Shown here: positions 22,631 to 35,091 of the stretch, one piece after another | How the letters are laid out: the number at the start of each line of letters is the position of its first letter | How positions within the stretch are numbered: the stretch's first letter is position 1 | Assembly (NCBI GenBank): GCA_020747065.1 | Contig: JAGMVK010000009.1 | Span: forward strand, 1,116,001-1,180,000 | Direction of reading: 5' to 3' | DNA: 64,000 bases | Source of the DNA: Cadophora sp. MPI-SDFR-AT-0126 | Taxonomy: Eukaryota; Ascomycota; Leotiomycetes; Helotiales; Ploettnerulaceae | Notes under the pieces: generated by a model | Database searches by the model: none | Told to the model about the DNA's origin: nothing | Seen by the model: only the letters and a program-made list of their open reading frames with translations | Program-made: the position numbers and the translations under genes

Positions 22631-24414
22631 ATGGCGACTCAAATAAAAGCAGAAACGTACTACACAACACCGGGACACTTCAACGATCCCAATCCCTGGT
22701 CATCATACCCCCTCTCAAAGCTCATCTCCTCAATCCTCGAACCCATCTCGCCCTCCGACGCCATCCGAGAATCCCTGAACCTCTCCCGCCTCCTCCTGCT
22801 CTCCAATCACCCCTCAGCCGCCAACACCCTCCTAACAACTATCTTCACCAACGGACCCTCTATCATCCCGCAATCTCGCCACGAGGAATCTACAGTCCAT
22901 TCTTCTCTCTCACTAGAGCATTTCTGGCTGTCTCATAAAGATAGCCATCCCCGTCCGTCAGCGTCACCTCCACTTACGTTGGGGAACGAATCAATAGACG
23001 ATAAGGTTAAGAGAGAGCAGTGGGGTAAATTCCGCGAATGTACGCTGACGGGGTGGATGAAAGAGCATTGCAATTTGCGTGAGCCGAGGGATGTGCATTG
23101 TTGGCGGGAGAGCGATGATCCGAAAATGCTGGCTATGTGTTGTCGCTTGCTTGCAAAGACAAAGACGAGGGGTGAGTATGTGAGTTTGGCGAGGATGAGG
23201 GAGGCGCTGGATTCGGCTAGGAAGCTCTACGCTTTGCCTGAGGAGAGGAGGCAGTTGGATGGGAGTAAGGAAGCGTGGTATAGCAGGCATAGTACGCTGC
23301 TTTACAGGAGATTACCGATGGAATTGGCGATCAGACTTGGGGAGTTGGATGTTGCCAAGGAGATTTTAAGCCAGGCATTATGTGAAGACGGGTTTTGTAA
23401 TGGAGGATCGCTGGAGGAGTTCTTGATGGTTCCAGGTGTCTGGGATGTTTTGCCGTTACTAAATGCGGAGGGAAAGAAGTCGAACCGGTATTTTATTTCA
23501 GATGAGGATGCGAATATTTTGGTACATGGCGTAATTAGTGCGTTAGCGCTGCGTGCAAAAGAGGGCAGACAGTGGAGTTTGGCGCCTGGCAAGCTTAGCT
23601 GGAAAGAGTTGCTTGACAGGCTGGCGAAAGGAGCGTGGAAGGTAAACAAGAGGGAGTACAAAGAAATGGGTGTTCGTTCTTGGAAGGAGATCTTGGAAAA
23701 GCCCGCCAGCGAGGAGGAGATTGAAGAGGCTGAGAAGGAATTTGGTGAGCTGCCGACGGACTTTAAAGACATGTGTAGGGTTGCGAATGGGTGAGACATC
23801 TTTCGTCTAGCGCTGATTGTGAGGAAGAAGATCTTATGCTAATGAGCACAAACAGCTTCAAAGGTGGTTACCACTTCCTCGCTGGTGGTATCTTTGGCAT
23901 TGACTCGATGTTCCTGGATGACGGAGAGACAGATCTTGAACATTACGATGGGGACTTCTACCCTCATGAGATCGATATTTACAAAGAGACAGAGCACCAA
24001 ATGCTGCAGCTGACATGCTTTGAAGACGCCGATGGATATCGACATTACATCATCCCACACAAGATGTGGAAGGATATCGTGAAAGGTAGAGACGTCAAAG
24101 AAGGCGAGTATCAGTATTGGCACACCACGAATTGGTCTGCTACCGCTGATCATTGGGATACTATTTGGGACTGGGTAGCGAGTCTTGTAGAGGAGGTGGA
24201 AGCTATGGTGGATAGAAATGAGAAGGTTGAGCACTACGACTTTGACGGAAAGCTGATTGAGGACGAGGAAAACGACGACGAGAACAGTGTGAAGGAGAAA
24301 GGAGACATTGAGAAGGGTGAAGTCAATGCAAAGCCTGCGAGGGAGCATGGGAAGACGAAGACTGGCAATGAAAGTGACGATGAGTGGGTCAAAGTGGATG
24401 GCACGCCAGAATGA
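22631..24414 (+). CDS. Knr4/Smi1-like protein with SUKH domain
   Basis: Knr4/Smi1 proteins regulate cell-wall integrity signalling in yeast; the role of this divergent relative is unknown. Two exons (22631-23790, 23856-24414; intron GTGAGA ... AACAG) give 572 aa. Residues about 370-450 fit a SUKH/SMI1_KNR4 core: EEEIEEAEKEFGELPTDFK, then RVANGFKGG across the intron, then AGGIFGIDSMF. The N-terminal 350 residues are helical and repeat-like (TPR-like look, not assigned). The C-terminus (about 520-572) is very acidic and ends in DDEWVKVDGTPE. The ATG has a good context (AAAATGG). No lesion. Confidence 0.8.
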
Positions 24415-24661
24415 GTCCCCAGACGAAATTTGGTACCGTATTGAGGTTCTAGGAATATCCAGATATTATGTCCGTAAAATCCGTAGGACTGGTTGGTGCA
24501 CTTGCAAATGCGAATGCAAACGGAACAATCCATTTCATCAAGCCAGCACTTCCAGGAACTGTAGGGTGTGATTCAGTCCCTCCAACAGTCCGCGTCCATT
24601 TTAATACAAAAAACATTCTATTGTTTGTACAGAGACACATTCAGAGATCTCGACTGCTCAC

Positions 24662-25496
24662 TCAGTTCCCCTTCTTAACCCAGTCCTCAACTACCGCTCT
24701 ACCTCCGCTGACCTTATCATCCACAATGTTGACCGCTTGCTGAGTGTGAATTCTTGCCATTCGCCACGCCTTCTCAATGCCCTCTCTCGTCCTGACATGT
24801 CCATCGGCGATTGCCGGGAATCTCTGCTCATACTTCCATAGCAAATCCGAGACATTGCGCATCGTGTTTGGAAGTACTACCCACCCTGCACCAATTCCGA
24901 CAGCCAGCGGAATAGCTCCTCTGAGCACGATGTTGCGATTACGCGACACGATGCTACCAGTCATAGCTGCGACCAGTACATAAAGAGTGCCTGGCATGAG
25001 CTTCTCGCCGGATTGTGGTGAAGGCGCCAGAGAAGCTATTGTGCTGGTGAAGCTATCTTCGAGATGTAACGCGGAATCCATCAGCTCATTGACTTTGTTC
25101 TCTGCGGCTGCGACATGGTCGTACAGAAAGAGTCTTGTCTTTCTGATCTGCACGGCAAGACGGTCCGTAGGTGTTGGAGATCCGGCTTTGGTGGGTTCTG
25201 AGGTTGGATCGGCTGAGGGGTGGGATTTTGTCGGCGCAGTTGGAAGCTCGTAGTCGTCGTATATGGGCTTTTTGTTCTATATATAATGTTAGAAGGTCTG
25301 CGAATCGGTGATCAAGTGGTGGAATATACATGAGATCCCTCTGGAGCCTCAGCGTGCAAGGCAGTCTTGGGGAAAAGAGCTATGCCAGCAATGATGGCGC
25401 CGGTAGCTACAGGCGCAACGCGCTGATCTTGTCAGTAGGTAGCCAATTGAAGACATACATTCTACTAACCTGCCGTAGCAATAAACTCGAAGCCAT
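24662..25496 (-). CDS. MICOS subunit Mic27/Mic26-type, apolipoprotein O family
   Basis: Acts in the inner mitochondrial membrane, where MICOS shapes crista junctions. Three exons (25496-25466, 25406-25330, 25276-24662) give 240 aa. The start MASSLLLRQV leads to a short hydrophobic segment (TTGAIIAGIALF), then a linker of Pro/Ser/Thr, then the apolipoprotein-O-type core: RKTRLFLYDHVAAAENKVNE, LMPGTLYVLVAAMTGSIVSR, NIVLRGAIPLAVGIGAGWVV. The two glycine-containing hydrophobic stretches are the expected membrane helices. Only the last exon is long enough to stand out. It is divergent from Oct1. Confidence 0.85.
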
Positions 25497-25722
25497 AAGT
25501 CAATTGACGACGACGTGGACGTTCAATTGCGGAGTGGAGTGAGGTTGATGAAACGGATCTGTCCAAGCTTGGATGTTGAGGTCAGATGTTATTTGTGCAA
25601 ATTTGCATAAGCGTCCTTGCATAAACATTCCTATTCCCTCGGCATGAACTCGCAAGGCTGTCGACCTGCACAACCTTCAACGTTCAACTTCGACTCTTGT
25701 ACATATTTCCGCACTGTGAGGG
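25497..25722. promoter_or_regulatory. Bidirectional promoter, Mic27 / Oct1
   Basis: Only 226 bp separate the two divergent start codons, both genes coding mitochondrial proteins. No TATA box is obvious. Shared regulation is inferred from spacing alone. Confidence 0.5.
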
Positions 25723-28138
25723 ATGTTCAAATCGGCCATTTCTCGACCATGGGTATGTTCGAGATGTATTCGACAGCAACTCTCTCCTCGAATCCGTCGT
25801 AATCATGTCCAAGCCGTAGCAACCTCGCCGCTCGAAGATCCCGTTGCACTGGGCTTCAAAACTTCTCGCAGGGAGGGTAGCAGTAGATCCGACGGCTCCC
25901 GGGTCACATCATGATGACAAGACGCTGGGTCAAATATTCGACTCCCCGGGCTTCTGGAGGGAGTACTCACAGTCTCATAAATCGGGACATCATGCCGGAC
26001 TGTTCCAAAATCGATATCTGACCAGCCCTGAAGGCTTCGAGCAGTTTGCGAATACAAGTTTGGAGAAGGCAAAGAGAGTGGTGGCCAAGATCCTCGCAGC
26101 ATCAACAACGGAGCAATATGAACATGTGGTCAAGGACCTGGAAAGGCTCAGTGACCTGCTATGTCGAATTATTGATCTCGCGGACTTTGTTAGGGCCACT
26201 CATCCGGATCCGAGGATAAATCAAGCTGCGACGAGGGCTTATGCTAAGATGTACGAGTACATGAATGTTCTGAATACAACTACTGGTCTGGCGCGGCAAT
26301 TGGATATTGCCATCAAAACGGCTGGATCTGCCTGGGGCGAAGAGGAAAAGCTGGTGGCGGGAATCCTGAAGAGAGATTTTGCTAAATCAGCTGTTGATCT
26401 CCCTCAAGCTGACAAAGAGAAATTCATTTTGTTGTCCCAGGAAATCAGCGAAGTTGGCTCTGAGTTTGTGGAGTCTATGGAGTCGGCACAGCCTTTTGTC
26501 CAGTTCAAGAGCAGTAGCTTGTATGGTATGGATCCAATGCTGGTAAAAGAGTTCACGCGATGGGGCCAGGTGACACTTCCAGCGATAGGTGAAGCTGCTC
26601 ATGCCGCGCTGCACACTGTATATGACGAGCAAGTCAGGAAACAAATCTTTTCCGCCGGCCGAACGGCTTCGAGAAGTTCTCTTAGAAGGCTTCATTCCCT
26701 GCTAAGTAAGAGAGCTGAGCTAGCGAAGCTTTCGAGGTTTCAAAGCTATGCACATATGTCACTGGAGGATAAGATGGCCAAGACTCCTGAAGCCGTCAAT
26801 GGGTTCCTGCAAGAACTATCGAAAGATAACCGACCTCGTGTCGAATCTTGCTTGGCCGACCTGCTAGCAGCAAAGAAATCATACACGAAGAATCCAAATT
26901 CAGGTCTAGAACCTTGGGACAAGGAGTTCTACATGTCACAAGTACTTTCCTCGGTCCCTTCTCGTCTGCGAAACGCAGACTTCCTGTCTTCCTACTTTTC
27001 CCTTGGAAGGGTGATGCAAGGAATTTCGAGGCTTTTCACTCGCCTCTATGGGATCAGATTCGTGCCTCGGGAAAATTTGCCTGGGGAGACATGGAATTCG
27101 GATGTCAGAACTCTTGATATCGTGTCCGAGACTGATGGCCATGTGGCAGTGATGTATTGTGACCTGTTTGCCAGACCAGGCAAGTCGCCAAATCCAGCAC
27201 ATTTTACGATTCGCTGTTCTCGACGCATCCGAGATGGGGAAATCCAAGAAGCAGCAGCAGTCGCCAATCCGCTTTTTGACTCGGCAGAACAAGCTGCGAA
27301 TGATGGGATGGCATTTTCGAGGACCCCTAACGGGGTCATGCAATTGCCCATAATAGCACTCATCTGCAATTTTGCCACCAATCCTGGTTCCAAGACTCCA
27401 TCTCTTCTAAGTTTCAATGAAGTTACCACGCTCTTCCACGAAATGGGTCACGCGATTCACTCCATTCTCGGCCGCACAAATTTTCAAGAAGTTTCTGGCA
27501 CACGATGCGCTACAGATTTCGCAGAACTGCCATCCATCATCATGGAACACTTCGCATCCGACCCTTCCGTGCTTGCGCTCTTCGCTCGCCACTACGAGAC
27601 AGATCAGCCCCTTCCTGTTGAGATGATCGCCGAGAAGTTGGCTCTGGACAAGAAATTCGAAAGCGTCGATACAGAGCATCAACTCATCCTTTCTCTGCTC
27701 GACCAAGCCTGTCACTCTTCCCGTGCACTTGACCCCTCTTTCAACACTACCGAGCTATTTCATTCCCTCCAGCGCCAACATGGTGTCATGCCTCCCGATC
27801 CATCTGGGACATGCGGAGAGGGTTTCTTCGGGCACTTGTTTGGTTACGGCGGTTCGTACTATAGCTACCTATTTGACAGGGTCTTGGCGGAGAGGATCTG
27901 GCAGCAGGTTTTCAGTGGCGGGAGAGACGGTGGCGGGCTGATTAGGGGGAACGGTGAACGATTCAAGGGCGAGGTGTTGAAGTGGGGTGGTGCGAGAGAT
28001 CCGTGGAAATGTCTCGCAGGTGTGCTCAGGGATGAGAGGGTCGAGGATGGTGGGAAAGAGGCCATGCAGCTGGTTGGAAGTTGGGGAGTCGAGAGAAGGA
28101 GGAGGGATCGTTTGGAGGGAAGAGGAAGCAAATTGTGA
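25723..28138 (+). CDS. OCT1: Mitochondrial intermediate peptidase, M3A metallopeptidase
   Basis: Removes octapeptides from imported matrix proteins after MPP cleavage. The zinc motif HEMGH is at about residue 545, followed by the conserved ATDFAELPSIIMEHF. The N-terminus MFKSAISRPWVCSRCIRQQ is a basic mitochondrial presequence. The long frame from about 25844 is in a different phase from this presequence. A 79 bp intron at 25843-25921 (weak donor GTTGCA, acceptor ACAAG) joins LEDP to TLGQIFDSPGFW in phase and gives about 778 aa, normal for the family. The alternative is a one-base indel between 25850 and 25910. The C-terminal GEGFFGHLFGYGGSYYSYLFD is also conserved (given here as family signature). 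Otherwise intact. Confidence 0.9.
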
Positions 28139-28819
28139 GTGGAAGGTTGTCGCTGTACAAGTCCTGTAGTATACTGTTACATATGAATCCACCTAATGGC
28201 TCGAAATAAGCTGTGAGGCAAGGGAGGCGCTGGGGCAGAGACAAGCGAATGTACCAAAACAAAGCTAGACAATCGGACCATTCCTCGTAGACAACACTCC
28301 TCCTGCCAGCTTCATTCAGTATTCGGGAGTGAGCTGAATCATTGTCACCTAGCAGTTCCCAATCAAATCACAATGCTTTTTTATGCTCTGGAGAGTAGAA
28401 GACCATTGACAACGATGATGGATGATAATCAAGATAAATATAATCCTGCAAGATACAGGAAGGCAGAGGTTGAGAATCTGTAGAGGTTCACAATTGTGGC
28501 TTGCTCAAATTGGTCAGGCTCAGCCTGATCAGATTTGACCGAACACAGACCCATAGAATCTTTTCATAATAGAATCGAGGGATAGACTTACGGTATCCTT
28601 CAACTGGGAGCGAGTACATGTAATAGCTCGAAGAATAGAACAATGTAAATCTGATGCAGAGAATTTGCTTATAATAACCAACGAATATCGGAGCAACTCC
28701 CAATTTTTGAATGTTAATTTAGTCACGTGCCATTTACCCCTCCAAGCTCCCCCACAAAATTCGCGACCAAAATCCCATGAGTCAACATCACCAGAACCTC
28801 TCCAGACCAACATCACAAC
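28139..28819. other. Intergenic, tyrosyl-tRNA synthetase promoter
   Basis: About 680 bp. AT-rich, short frames only. I see nothing beyond the expected 3' end of OCT1 and the promoter of the next gene. Confidence 0.4.
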
Positions 28820-30121
28820 ATGGCGTCTCAGTTGAGTCCAGAGGACTCGATAGCGCTTATCAAAGCCAATCTTGCCGAAGTCCTCAATCCCGAAATCATC
28901 GACAATGTCATTCTCAAGGAGAAACGCCCTCTCAAGGTTTACTGGGGAACTGCCACGACAGGACGACCCCATTGCGGCTACTTCGTGCCCATGATGAAGG
29001 TTGCAGAGCTTCTCGCAGCAGGCTGCCACGTTAAGATCCTTCTGGCAGATATCCACGGCTACCTGGACAACATGAAAGCACCGATCGAGCTTGTCGAGTT
29101 CCGCGCAAAGTACTACGAGAAGGTCATCAAGTCGCTGCTGAAGGCTGTTGGTGTCGATTTGGCGCGCTTGGAGTTTGTGCTAGGAAGTTCCTACCAGTTA
29201 AACAAAGACTACACTATGGATCGGTTCAAGTTGGAGGGGATCACAAGGATCAATGTTGCGCAGAAGGCAGGTGCGGAGGTCGTGAAGCAGACGGACGATC
29301 CTACACTGGGAGGTCTGATCTACCCTCTCATGCAGGCCTTGGACGAGCAGTACTTGGATGTGGACGCACAATTCGGTGGTGTTGATCAGCGCAAGATCTT
29401 CACATTCGCCATGGAGAACCTACCAAAGATTGGTTACAGCGTTAGAGCACATCTGATGAACTCTATGGTACCGGGCCTGGGGGAAGCTGCTAAAATGAGC
29501 GCCAGTGATCCAGACTCCAAGATTGATGTCCTGGACGAGCCGGCCGCTGTTGAGAAGAAGCTGAAGAAGGCGAAGTGTGTACCAAAAGAGGTTGAGGGTA
29601 ACGGAGTCATTGCGTTTGTTGAGCATGTCATTTTCCGGGCCCTTGCATTGAAGAACCCAAACCCCACATTCACGGTAGAGAGAAGAGACGCCGAACCACT
29701 ACTTTACACATCGGTCGAGAAGCTGAAGGAAGACTACACCGCCGATATCGTATGTACCATCCGCATCATTTCTCTGAGCAATGACTAACTCCTCCAGCTC
29801 ACGCCACAACTACTAAAAGCTGCCCTCACATCCCACCTTAATGAGATCCTCAAGCCTATTGTTGCCGAGTACCAGGCGTCTGAAGACTGGCAAGAAATCG
29901 CCCTCAAAGCCTATCCACCCGAGAAAGCAGCCGTCAAGGTCAAGAAGGTGAAGGACAAGGGTGACCCAGCCAAGCGAGCTGCTGCTGCTGCCGCCGCGGC
30001 CGCTGCAAAGAAAGGTGTCGTTGCTCAACCAGATGGACATGTCGAAGGGCCAGGTGCGGACCAAGTCACTGTTGGACCAAGTACAGAAGAAACTTTGCAA
30101 AAGTTAAAGGTTACCGAATGA
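28820..30121 (+). CDS. TYS1: Cytosolic tyrosyl-tRNA synthetase
   Basis: Charges tRNA-Tyr with tyrosine. Two exons (28820-29749, 29798-30121; intron GTATGT ... CTCCAG) give 417 aa, similar to yeast Tys1 plus a short tail. Class I signatures visible: YWGTATTGRPHCGYFVPM (HIGH equivalent PHCG, about residue 52) and AAKMSASDPDSKID (KMSKS equivalent, about residue 224). Also ADIHGYLDN and QFGGVDQRKIF. The C-terminal 40 residues hold an Ala run and a Lys-rich stretch before VTVGPSTEETLQKLKVTE. No lesion. Confidence 0.96.
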
Positions 30122-30751
30122 TAGAGTAGAAAGCCAAAAAATACCCCAAGAGCGTCACAGTCGAGACTCTATTCCACTTCTTGTGGTTGTTATGATACTG
30201 CAGATATCTAGTGCAGATTCTTGCTTTCCTGATTGTTATCGTGCCGAGAACTCGTTCTTGTTTGCCAACCAATTCTGTCCTGTGTTATGAACCGTCCTAC
30301 AATTGCTGGTTTTATGACCGGCAGACGAAATTTTCTCGATTTCCAAAAGCATTTTCAAGAGCAGGCACACATTGAGCGATCAAAGATGGCCAATCCTCCT
30401 CGAGAAAAGCCACTGAGTTTTCCCCCCTGTGAAATAGACGAGGTAGCTTGCGGTTGTTGATGCCGAGACTAAAAAGCTAGTTTATTTTCCACTGGAGTTT
30501 AACAATGCTTTCGAGCAAGACGTAGCTACAAACAACGATTGGCCGAGACACATGTCTCCATAAACACTCTGGATTTGATTACAAGCACATTTTGAAGCAA
30601 GTACCATCACGTGTAAAGACGCAAGTTCCAAGCATCCCCCTCATTGGCTCATCACCATCGCCAAGGCTGCTACAAAGAACCTCACCTGTCCCCCAAAGAT
30701 ACTCATACATTCTCATAATTTGTCCTTACTGTGTGGTCTCCATCGAAAATC
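30122..30751. other. Intergenic, chromate transporter promoter
   Basis: About 630 bp. Short frames only; no recognised motif. Confidence 0.4.
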
Positions 30752-32477
30752 ATGACACTGCCGCCCTTTCAGCCACCATGGCGAGTCTTCAATTCGGTAC
30801 AGCTCCATGCGCCGGAGATCTGGGAGCAGGTCAAGGATGTATTTGCCAAGAATTGGTATTTGGGCTTCACTGCCTTTGGAGGACCGCCAGTACATTTCCA
30901 GATTGTATGAGCTACGATTATTCCGCTCTCATATGTCTCTTCTGACTTGAATTTCAATGGATATGTAATGCAGCTAACAGTTCCGACAGATACATAAGAA
31001 ATTCGTGGAAAAGAACCACTGGATTGATGAGCAATTAGTACGGGTACTTTGTAGTCCTGACAGAAATTGATGTTGATAAAAATCTTTAGTATCAAGAGAT
31101 TTTTGCTCTTAGCCAGGCATTACCCGGCCCAGCGAGCACGAAGATGTTGTACACTGTGAATTACATCCATGGGGGTTTCCTAGGAGCCATTCTTGCATTC
31201 TTTTTGTGGTGGTAAGAAAGCACCTTTATATCTATACCCAACTTACCAACGAACAACACAGCCTACCTGGTGCCGTAGCAATGTACGGGCTCAGTCTCGG
31301 AGTCAGCCGAATAGGAGACACGCTTCCCCTACCAGTGTACGCTCTCCTATCTGGCCTCAATGCCGCAACTGTGGGCATCATCGCTCTCGCAGCCGTACAG
31401 CTAGCAGACAAGGCCATCACCGACAAATTGACCCGCTTGCTGGTATTTCTAGGCGGTGTGGCAGGTATGCTGTACACACGCTTGTGGTACTTTCCTGTTT
31501 TAATGGCTGGTGCGGGTGCAGCTACCTTGTTATGGGATTACCGCTGGCCTCATGCTTTGGTACGATTGATTTGGCCGCGAAGAAATGCGAGAGAATTGGC
31601 CGGAGAAGGTGCTGCCGAAGAAGATATCGCAACTTCATCTTCAAATCAGCCAGCACCAGCCACAGAAGAAAGTGTCCGCTCTCGTCGTGGACAAGGTGTG
31701 GACCAACCAAATATCTCCTTGTCCACACTCCCTTCTCGCTCTCCGCAACCAGAACCAGACGACGAAGCCGACCGCATCGTACCCCAAGCCATTGAACTGA
31801 AACTCATAACCTGGAAAAGTGGAATCTACATCCTGATCCTCTTCCTCCTCTCCTTCATCACCATCATGGTCCTGCGAGCTCTCTTCAAATCGCCTCCCCG
31901 CGGCGTCTCCCTCTTCGCAAATCTCTATCTAGCAGGCACAATAATTTTCGGTGGCGGACCTGTCGTCATTCCCCTACTCCGAGAGTACATTGTTGCAGAA
32001 GGCTGGGTCTCGCCTAGGGATTTCCTCCTCGGACTCGCGCTCATTCAATCATTCCCTGGTCCGAATTTCAACTTCGCGGTCTATCTCGGTGCCCTGGCCA
32101 CAGCGGGTACTCCCTTACCGTCAATTGTAGGGGCGATTATTGCATTTATTGGGATTTTCACGCCGGGAATTGTGATTGTGACAGGTGTGATGGGATTGTG
32201 GAAGGTTCTGAGGAGTAGGAGGTGGTTGTTGTCAATACTAAGGGGAGTTAATGCTGGGGCAGTAGGATTAGTGTTTACGGCTGTGTATAAGTTGTGGCAG
32301 ATTGGGTATGTTGATGCAGAAAATCAGAGTGGAAGTCCGCTTGGAGGAGATCCATGGTGGGTTGCAGTCACGGCAACGAGTTTTGTGGGAGGTGCGTGGT
32401 TTGGATTGAGTGCGCCGTTGGCGATTCTGCTTGGGGGTTTGATGGGCATGCTTTGGTATGCTGTCGTTGAGGCGTGA
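30752..32477 (+). CDS. Chromate ion transporter, CHR/ChrA family
   Basis: CHR proteins move chromate (and possibly sulfate-like anions) across membranes. Four exons (30752-30904, 30990-31037, 31090-31211, 31262-32477) sum to 512 aa. Both halves carry the family signatures: FTAFGGPPVHFQI and QALPGPASTK in the first CHR domain, and FGGGPVVIPLL and QSFPGPNFNFAVYLG in the second. Each half has several membrane segments. The linker between them (about residues 240-300) is Glu/Ser/Gln-rich and probably cytosolic. The first three exons are short; a start further downstream would lose the first signature. Substrate inferred from the family. Confidence 0.9.
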
Positions 32478-33348
32478 GTTAAAGTGATGATAAGGCTCGA
32501 GTTGAGGATTGATGAGAAGGCAGCATTGGGATGGAAAGCTGAACAGTGTGACGTTTGGTCTGCGGCATTGCTGTCAATGTTGTTAAAGTCACCTGAGCAA
32601 GTTCAATGTAATGTTCGGCTAAATCCACGTCAAAACTACTCAATCCTGTCTCGATTCTCCTTGGCGAGAAGTTGTTTGTATACGGTTCAAATATCAGCTT
32701 TCTGTCATTCAGTGTTGACATCGCTTACTGGTGCAGCCTTTAGTGGAGCACTGAATCAGAAGCAGCCGAAGGAAGCGAGAAGTAAACAGGTGCGCATATT
32801 GGCCATACTTTAAAGTTGTCCCCTGAGACGCCTGGTAACAGTCTCAAGAACTAGCGATTTAAGTTCAAGCAGCAATTCAATAAACAGCTAGAGAGCTAAC
32901 TTTTAATATTTGACAGAGGGTCCCGTATTACTCGTTCGCTCCTTTGGTTTGGGTACCCACTGAGGTCGTCTAAGCAACTTGGCAATCATGACCGTAGAGC
33001 AAGCAGTAAACGTTCCCAAACCCAAGGAGAGAGCAATTACCGGGCAGCTCTGTTGCATAACGTTTGACCTGGCCCAAGTCGGGTGGGCCAGTGATTAAAT
33101 GACGTACACCGCCAACGTATGAGGATCCCTCCCTCACCTACTTGCGACAGCAGAGTGCTGGATGGACCTGGGGGACACCACCACCATATAGAAAGAATCA
33201 TCGAAACAATCCCTCGTTTGACACATCCAGTACCTGTTTACTGATCAACTTCTATGCTTCAAAACTCGTTTCACGGGTGCAGATTATACCGATAAACACA
33301 AACTTTACTCGGATATGGAATAGCAGATCATCCCCACGATCTGAATCC
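32478..33348. other. Intergenic region
   Basis: About 870 bp between the convergent chromate transporter and the first orphan membrane gene. I see no gene. Confidence 0.4.
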
Positions 33349-34431
33349 TCACTCCTTTCCAGCACTTGGAAGTGGATGCTCCACTTTCTCGCCGATCTCA
33401 CAGCATTTGATGCGAGTGTATATTCCGTGAGTACGGCGCCTCACAGCCCAATGAATGGCTACACTACACATCATCGCAAAACAGAGTGCCCAGGGAATGA
33501 GACCCAGCATGATAAGATTGGCATTCATTCCTAGAGCAAGTCCAAATATAGTAGATACGGTAATTGAGACGATGAAGAATAGCGACTGGTAAACGTCTTC
33601 TCGCTGCCGGCGGTAGGCGAACGAGGATATGGAACAACCAAGTAGGAGGCACGCGAAAAGCAATAAGGTGGGCGATGGATTGAGTATGAATGCGAAATAA
33701 CTAGTGTCTATGGCTTCTGCGATCATCGATGATCCAGATTCAGTGAAGGACTATTTCGTAAGATTAGAGTTGAGCCAAATTATATGGGGAGGAATACGGA
33801 CTGGCTCCTCATGATGGATGGCGTAAGATGAACACAACAGAGATCCAAAAGCTGAGAAAAGAATTTCCCAGCAGGTTGCAAGTGTTTGCTTAGGACAAGG
33901 CCGTTGAGGATGTCCAAATGGCGGTTCTGATCTTGCAAGTGGTCGCATGGAAATGCCTGATAAATGGCGTGAACCTCTGGAAAGACGACTTGATTGCTCG
34001 ATTTCAATGTAAAATATGTTCTGCATGTTGAATCTGATAATTTGCAAAGACGATCCTGTTTACTTCTTTATAACCATGGACGTCGAAGCTGATGGCTACA
34101 ACCGGAACTTGAGGCTGTGGGACTGGATAGGATTTCAACCTTATACCTCAGCTTGAAGACGTAGGATAGTCAACAAGGGCACCGATGGCGGAAGTTTGGG
34201 CCTCGTCAAGATTGCATCCCTTTCCACCCGGGCGCCAGAACCGCCTTCTTTGAGTGCCAACAAGTCGGCGACTTCACATGCAGCTCCTGCAACCTGTTTC
34301 AACAGACATTTGGTGTCACCAACAGAGCTGAAGACACTTACGATGGGGACGAACAATGGGCTGATTCTGGCATTTTCATGAGCCCAAGGCACACTGTCGG
34401 GCACAGCTGTTGATTCGCAAGGCTGCGCCAT
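33349..34431 (-). CDS. Orphan multi-span membrane protein
   Basis: Not a family I recognise. A four-exon model fits in phase: 34431-34342 (MAQPCESTAVPD...), 34293-34147, 34020-33802, 33750-33349, 285 aa. The third intron (33801-33751) is well supported in length and phase; the 126 bp one before it is less sure, and a shorter protein starting at the ATG at 34026 (208 aa) is the alternative. Membrane segments visible: CWEILFSAFGSLLCSSY, PTLLLFACLLLGCSISSF, SLFFIVSITVSTIFGLAL and MLGLIPWALCFAMMCSVAI, ending in a basic tail (AVRRRTHG). The spacing of the last three segments and the charged loop between the second and third resemble the divergent neighbour at 35092. Confidence 0.5.
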
Positions 34432-35091
34432 CGCAGGTTAGGCACGAATTGGCGTTCTCTCACCGAAAGCACAGGGGTGGGATTGGCATCACAAACGAAG
34501 GCAAACGATAAGGCTGAACGTTTCCAAACCACATTCAAACCACATCGTCGTTCTACGTGCAATCAGTGGACAGCGACGCGCCGAGCGTCGGATATCTCGG
34601 GATCAAAGCCTAGAGTTTGATTTCGTTGAGAATGCCCTTTTACGCCACCTCTTACGAAAAACAAAGTCCGCAGTGCGTTGGTCGGCACACCGTTAGAATG
34701 CTTTGTCCGTATTGGTATCATTTGATGAGCCGTGGGGGATATTGGGCCTCCGAATGCATGATGTGTTGAGGCCTGACGAGGAGCCTTGAGATGCATCTGA
34801 TGAAATGCGTATTGTTGAGGATACTTCTCACTCTAGATGCTGAACCCAGCAGGACGAAGCAAATTGTGGATGGCTCTATATAGCTATTTTCCCCCCAGGG
34901 CTACGACTTTGGCCCCGCTGACTTTTGCAACTTTCGAACCTTGAAAACGCTACCAGAAACGTTGAATCGGACAACAGCCCTTCGAACTTCCAGAAAGTCA
35001 AGAATTAAACAATTCCAGGAGGTATCACTGCTGTCTAGTACGTACAATTGCGCCAGATCTATTCACTCGCGCAGCCAATTCCGTTGTCAAT
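34432..35091. promoter_or_regulatory. Divergent promoter of two orphan membrane genes
   Basis: About 660 bp between divergent starts. TATA-like TATATAGC at about 34877. Short frames are not protein-like. Confidence 0.35.
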
